From JAODBQ01 sp038213195 (GTDB lineage: Bacteria > Actinomycetota > Acidimicrobiia > Acidimicrobiales > Ilumatobacteraceae), in the NCBI GenBank assembly GCA_038213195.1, contig JBBQTN010000130.1, positions 1-14,476 of the forward strand: a stretch of DNA of 14,476 bases. The letters run 5' to 3'. The notes under the pieces were generated by a model. The model saw only the letters and a list, made by a program, of their open reading frames with translations. It was not told the DNA's origin and made no database searches. A program made the position numbers and the translations under genes. This document shows, piece by piece, positions 13,709 through 14,476 of this stretch. Each line of letters begins with the position of its first letter. Position 1 is the first letter of the stretch.

Positions 13709-13724
13709 TTAACGAGTTGTGAAC
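13709..13724 (-). promoter_or_regulatory. Distal OmpR-family-type operator: second GTTCA-type pair
   Basis: On the minus strand this reads GTTCACAACTCGTTAA. It matches the proximal site at 11 of 16 positions and has the same 11-bp phasing (GTTCA, then GTTAA). Its start lies 31 bp, about three helical turns, from the proximal site. It overlaps the last codons and stop of the response regulator gene, so some of the match could be coding constraint. Confidence 0.4.
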
Positions 13725-14425
13725 GACGGCAGCACGAAGCGGTAGCCCTGACGCGGCTCGGTGACGATCAGCGCCGGCCCGTCCTGCGACTCCAGCTTCG
13801 ATCGCAGCCGGCGCACGTAGACCCGCGTGTACTCCGTCTCGGTCGCGTATCCGGGGCCCCACACGCGGCGCAGCAACACGGCGTGGGTGAGCAGCTTGCC
13901 GGGGTGCTGCACGAACTCGCGCAGCAGGGCGAACTCGGTCGGCGTGAGCCGCACTGGCTGGCCGCCCTTCGTCACCAGCTCGGCCCCGAGGTCGATGTGC
14001 AGGTCGAGCACGTCCAAAACCAGCGGCGTGGCATCCGTCGTCGGGGCAGGACGAGACCTGCGCAGGGTGGCGGTGATCCGGGCGAGGAGCTCGTCGATGC
14101 CGAACGGCTTGGTCAAGTAGTCGTCGGCACCGAGGTTGAGGGCGCGGACCTTGTCACCCTCGCCGCCGCGGGCCGACACGATGATGATCCCGAGACCGGA
14201 GCGTTCGCGGGCGAGGCGGCAGATCTCGAATCCGTCCGCCGCAGGCAGGGAGAGGTCGACCAGCGCGACGTCAGGCTGCTCGCGGTCGAGCAGGTCGATC
14301 GCGTCGGAACCGTCGCGCGACACGATCACCCTGAAGCCGCGCACCGTGAGGTTCGAGCGCAGCAGGTCGACGATGTTGCGGTCGTCCTCGACGATCAGCA
14401 CCGTCGTCGCGTCGGACTCCGTCAT
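13709..14425 (-). CDS. OmpR-family response regulator, KdpE-like
   Basis: A 238-residue two-component regulator. The receiver domain (about 8-120) has the acidic pocket Glu13-Asp14-Asp15, phospho-acceptor Asp57 (in ALVDLSLP), Ser84 (in IIVSAR) and Lys106 (in YLTKPF). The winged-helix DNA-binding domain contains LTPTEFALLREFVQHPGKLLTH, then WGPGYATETEYTRVYVRRLRSKLE and a GYRFV wing. The WGPxY and YVRRLRxKLE stretch resembles KdpE, but no kdpFABC potassium pump is in view, so I give no symbol. Its ATG overlaps the stop of the upstream kinase by 4 bp. It lies 97 bp before xylF on the same strand, and paired GTTCA repeats in that gap suggest that it, or a related regulator, controls the sugar transporter. 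Confidence 0.92.
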   Translation of the reverse strand: MTESDATTVLIVEDDRNIVDLLRSNLTVRGFRVIVSRDGSDAIDLLDREQPDVALVDLSLPAADGFEICRLARERSGLGIIIVSARGGEGDKVRALNLGADDYLTKPFGIDELLARITATLRRSRPAPTTDATPLVLDVLDLHIDLGAELVTKGGQPVRLTPTEFALLREFVQHPGKLLTHAVLLRRVWGPGYATETEYTRVYVRRLRSKLESQDGPALIVTEPRQGYRFVLPSFTTR

Positions 14426-14476
14426 GCCGGCGGCTCCACGGGCAGGGTGATCCGCACCGTGGTCCGCGGTGGCGCC
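14422..14476 (-). CDS. C-terminal end of a sensor histidine kinase (cut by the window edge)
   Basis: Only 17 codons and a TGA are present, reading APPRTTVRITLPVEPPA. The T-T-V-R-I-T-L-P pattern is the usual last strand of a histidine-kinase ATPase domain. The stop overlaps the response-regulator ATG by 4 bp (ATGA), the standard arrangement for a kinase-regulator pair. The sensor region, and so the signal, lies outside the window to the right. Identity is inferred from position plus this short tail. Confidence 0.65.
   Translation of the reverse strand, partial: APPRTTVRITLPVEPPA

Noticed and set aside
13709..14425. Calling the response regulator kdpE
   Set aside because: Similarity in the DNA-binding domain is suggestive, but no kdpFABC or KdpD sequence is visible and the neighbours are sugar-transport genes.

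Overview
The window is a very GC-rich, densely coded stretch of chromosome, most likely from an actinobacterium and plausibly the class Acidimicrobiia (Ilumatobacter-like). That placement is an inference. It rests on the base composition, a SigE-family ECF sigma factor, an F420/flavin split-barrel oxidoreductase, an Eis-type acetyltransferase, a single-domain XylG, an Ala/Thr-rich lipoprotein linker and several promoter-like sites placed so that the mRNA would be leaderless. There is no plasmid, phage, IS or CRISPR signal, no tRNA or rRNA gene was recognised, and no gene-free stretch exceeds about 160 bases.

Left part (1-3524). The 3' two-thirds of gatB (amidotransferase subunit B) runs in from the left edge and converges on a minus-strand M20 amidohydrolase of the N-carbamoyl-amino-acid hydrolase/allantoate amidohydrolase type. 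The hydrolase is divergent, across 49 bp, from an Eis-like N-acetyltransferase.

Middle part (3525-7758, all plus strand). An ECF sigma factor sits behind its own ECF-type promoter. An inserted-looking 92-bp hairpin element follows, then a single-pass membrane protein (candidate anti-sigma), a PPOX-class oxidoreductase, a free-standing AlaX-type tRNA-Ala editing protein behind a leaderless-type promoter, and a class C beta-lactamase-fold serine hydrolase. These genes are packed together but are not obviously one pathway.

Right part (7759-14476, all minus strand). Read in the direction of transcription, a histidine kinase (only its last 17 codons) and an OmpR/KdpE-type response regulator overlap by 4 bp. 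They are followed by a xylose-type sugar ABC importer: xylF lipoprotein, a strong intercistronic hairpin, single-domain xylG, and xylH with a 4-bp overlap. An acyl-CoA synthetase and a Nim-like PPOX protein come next. Between the regulator and xylF lie two pairs of GTTCA-type direct repeats with 11-bp phasing, placed just upstream of a candidate -10 box. This suggests that an OmpR-family regulator, perhaps the neighbouring one, controls sugar uptake.

The best candidates for something not already described are this response-regulator-like operator in front of xylF, the 92-bp element between sigma and candidate anti-sigma genes that preserves ATGA start/stop overlaps at both ends, and the set of leaderless promoter arrangements. 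Gene functions are otherwise from known families. All assignments come from reading motifs by eye, with no database search.
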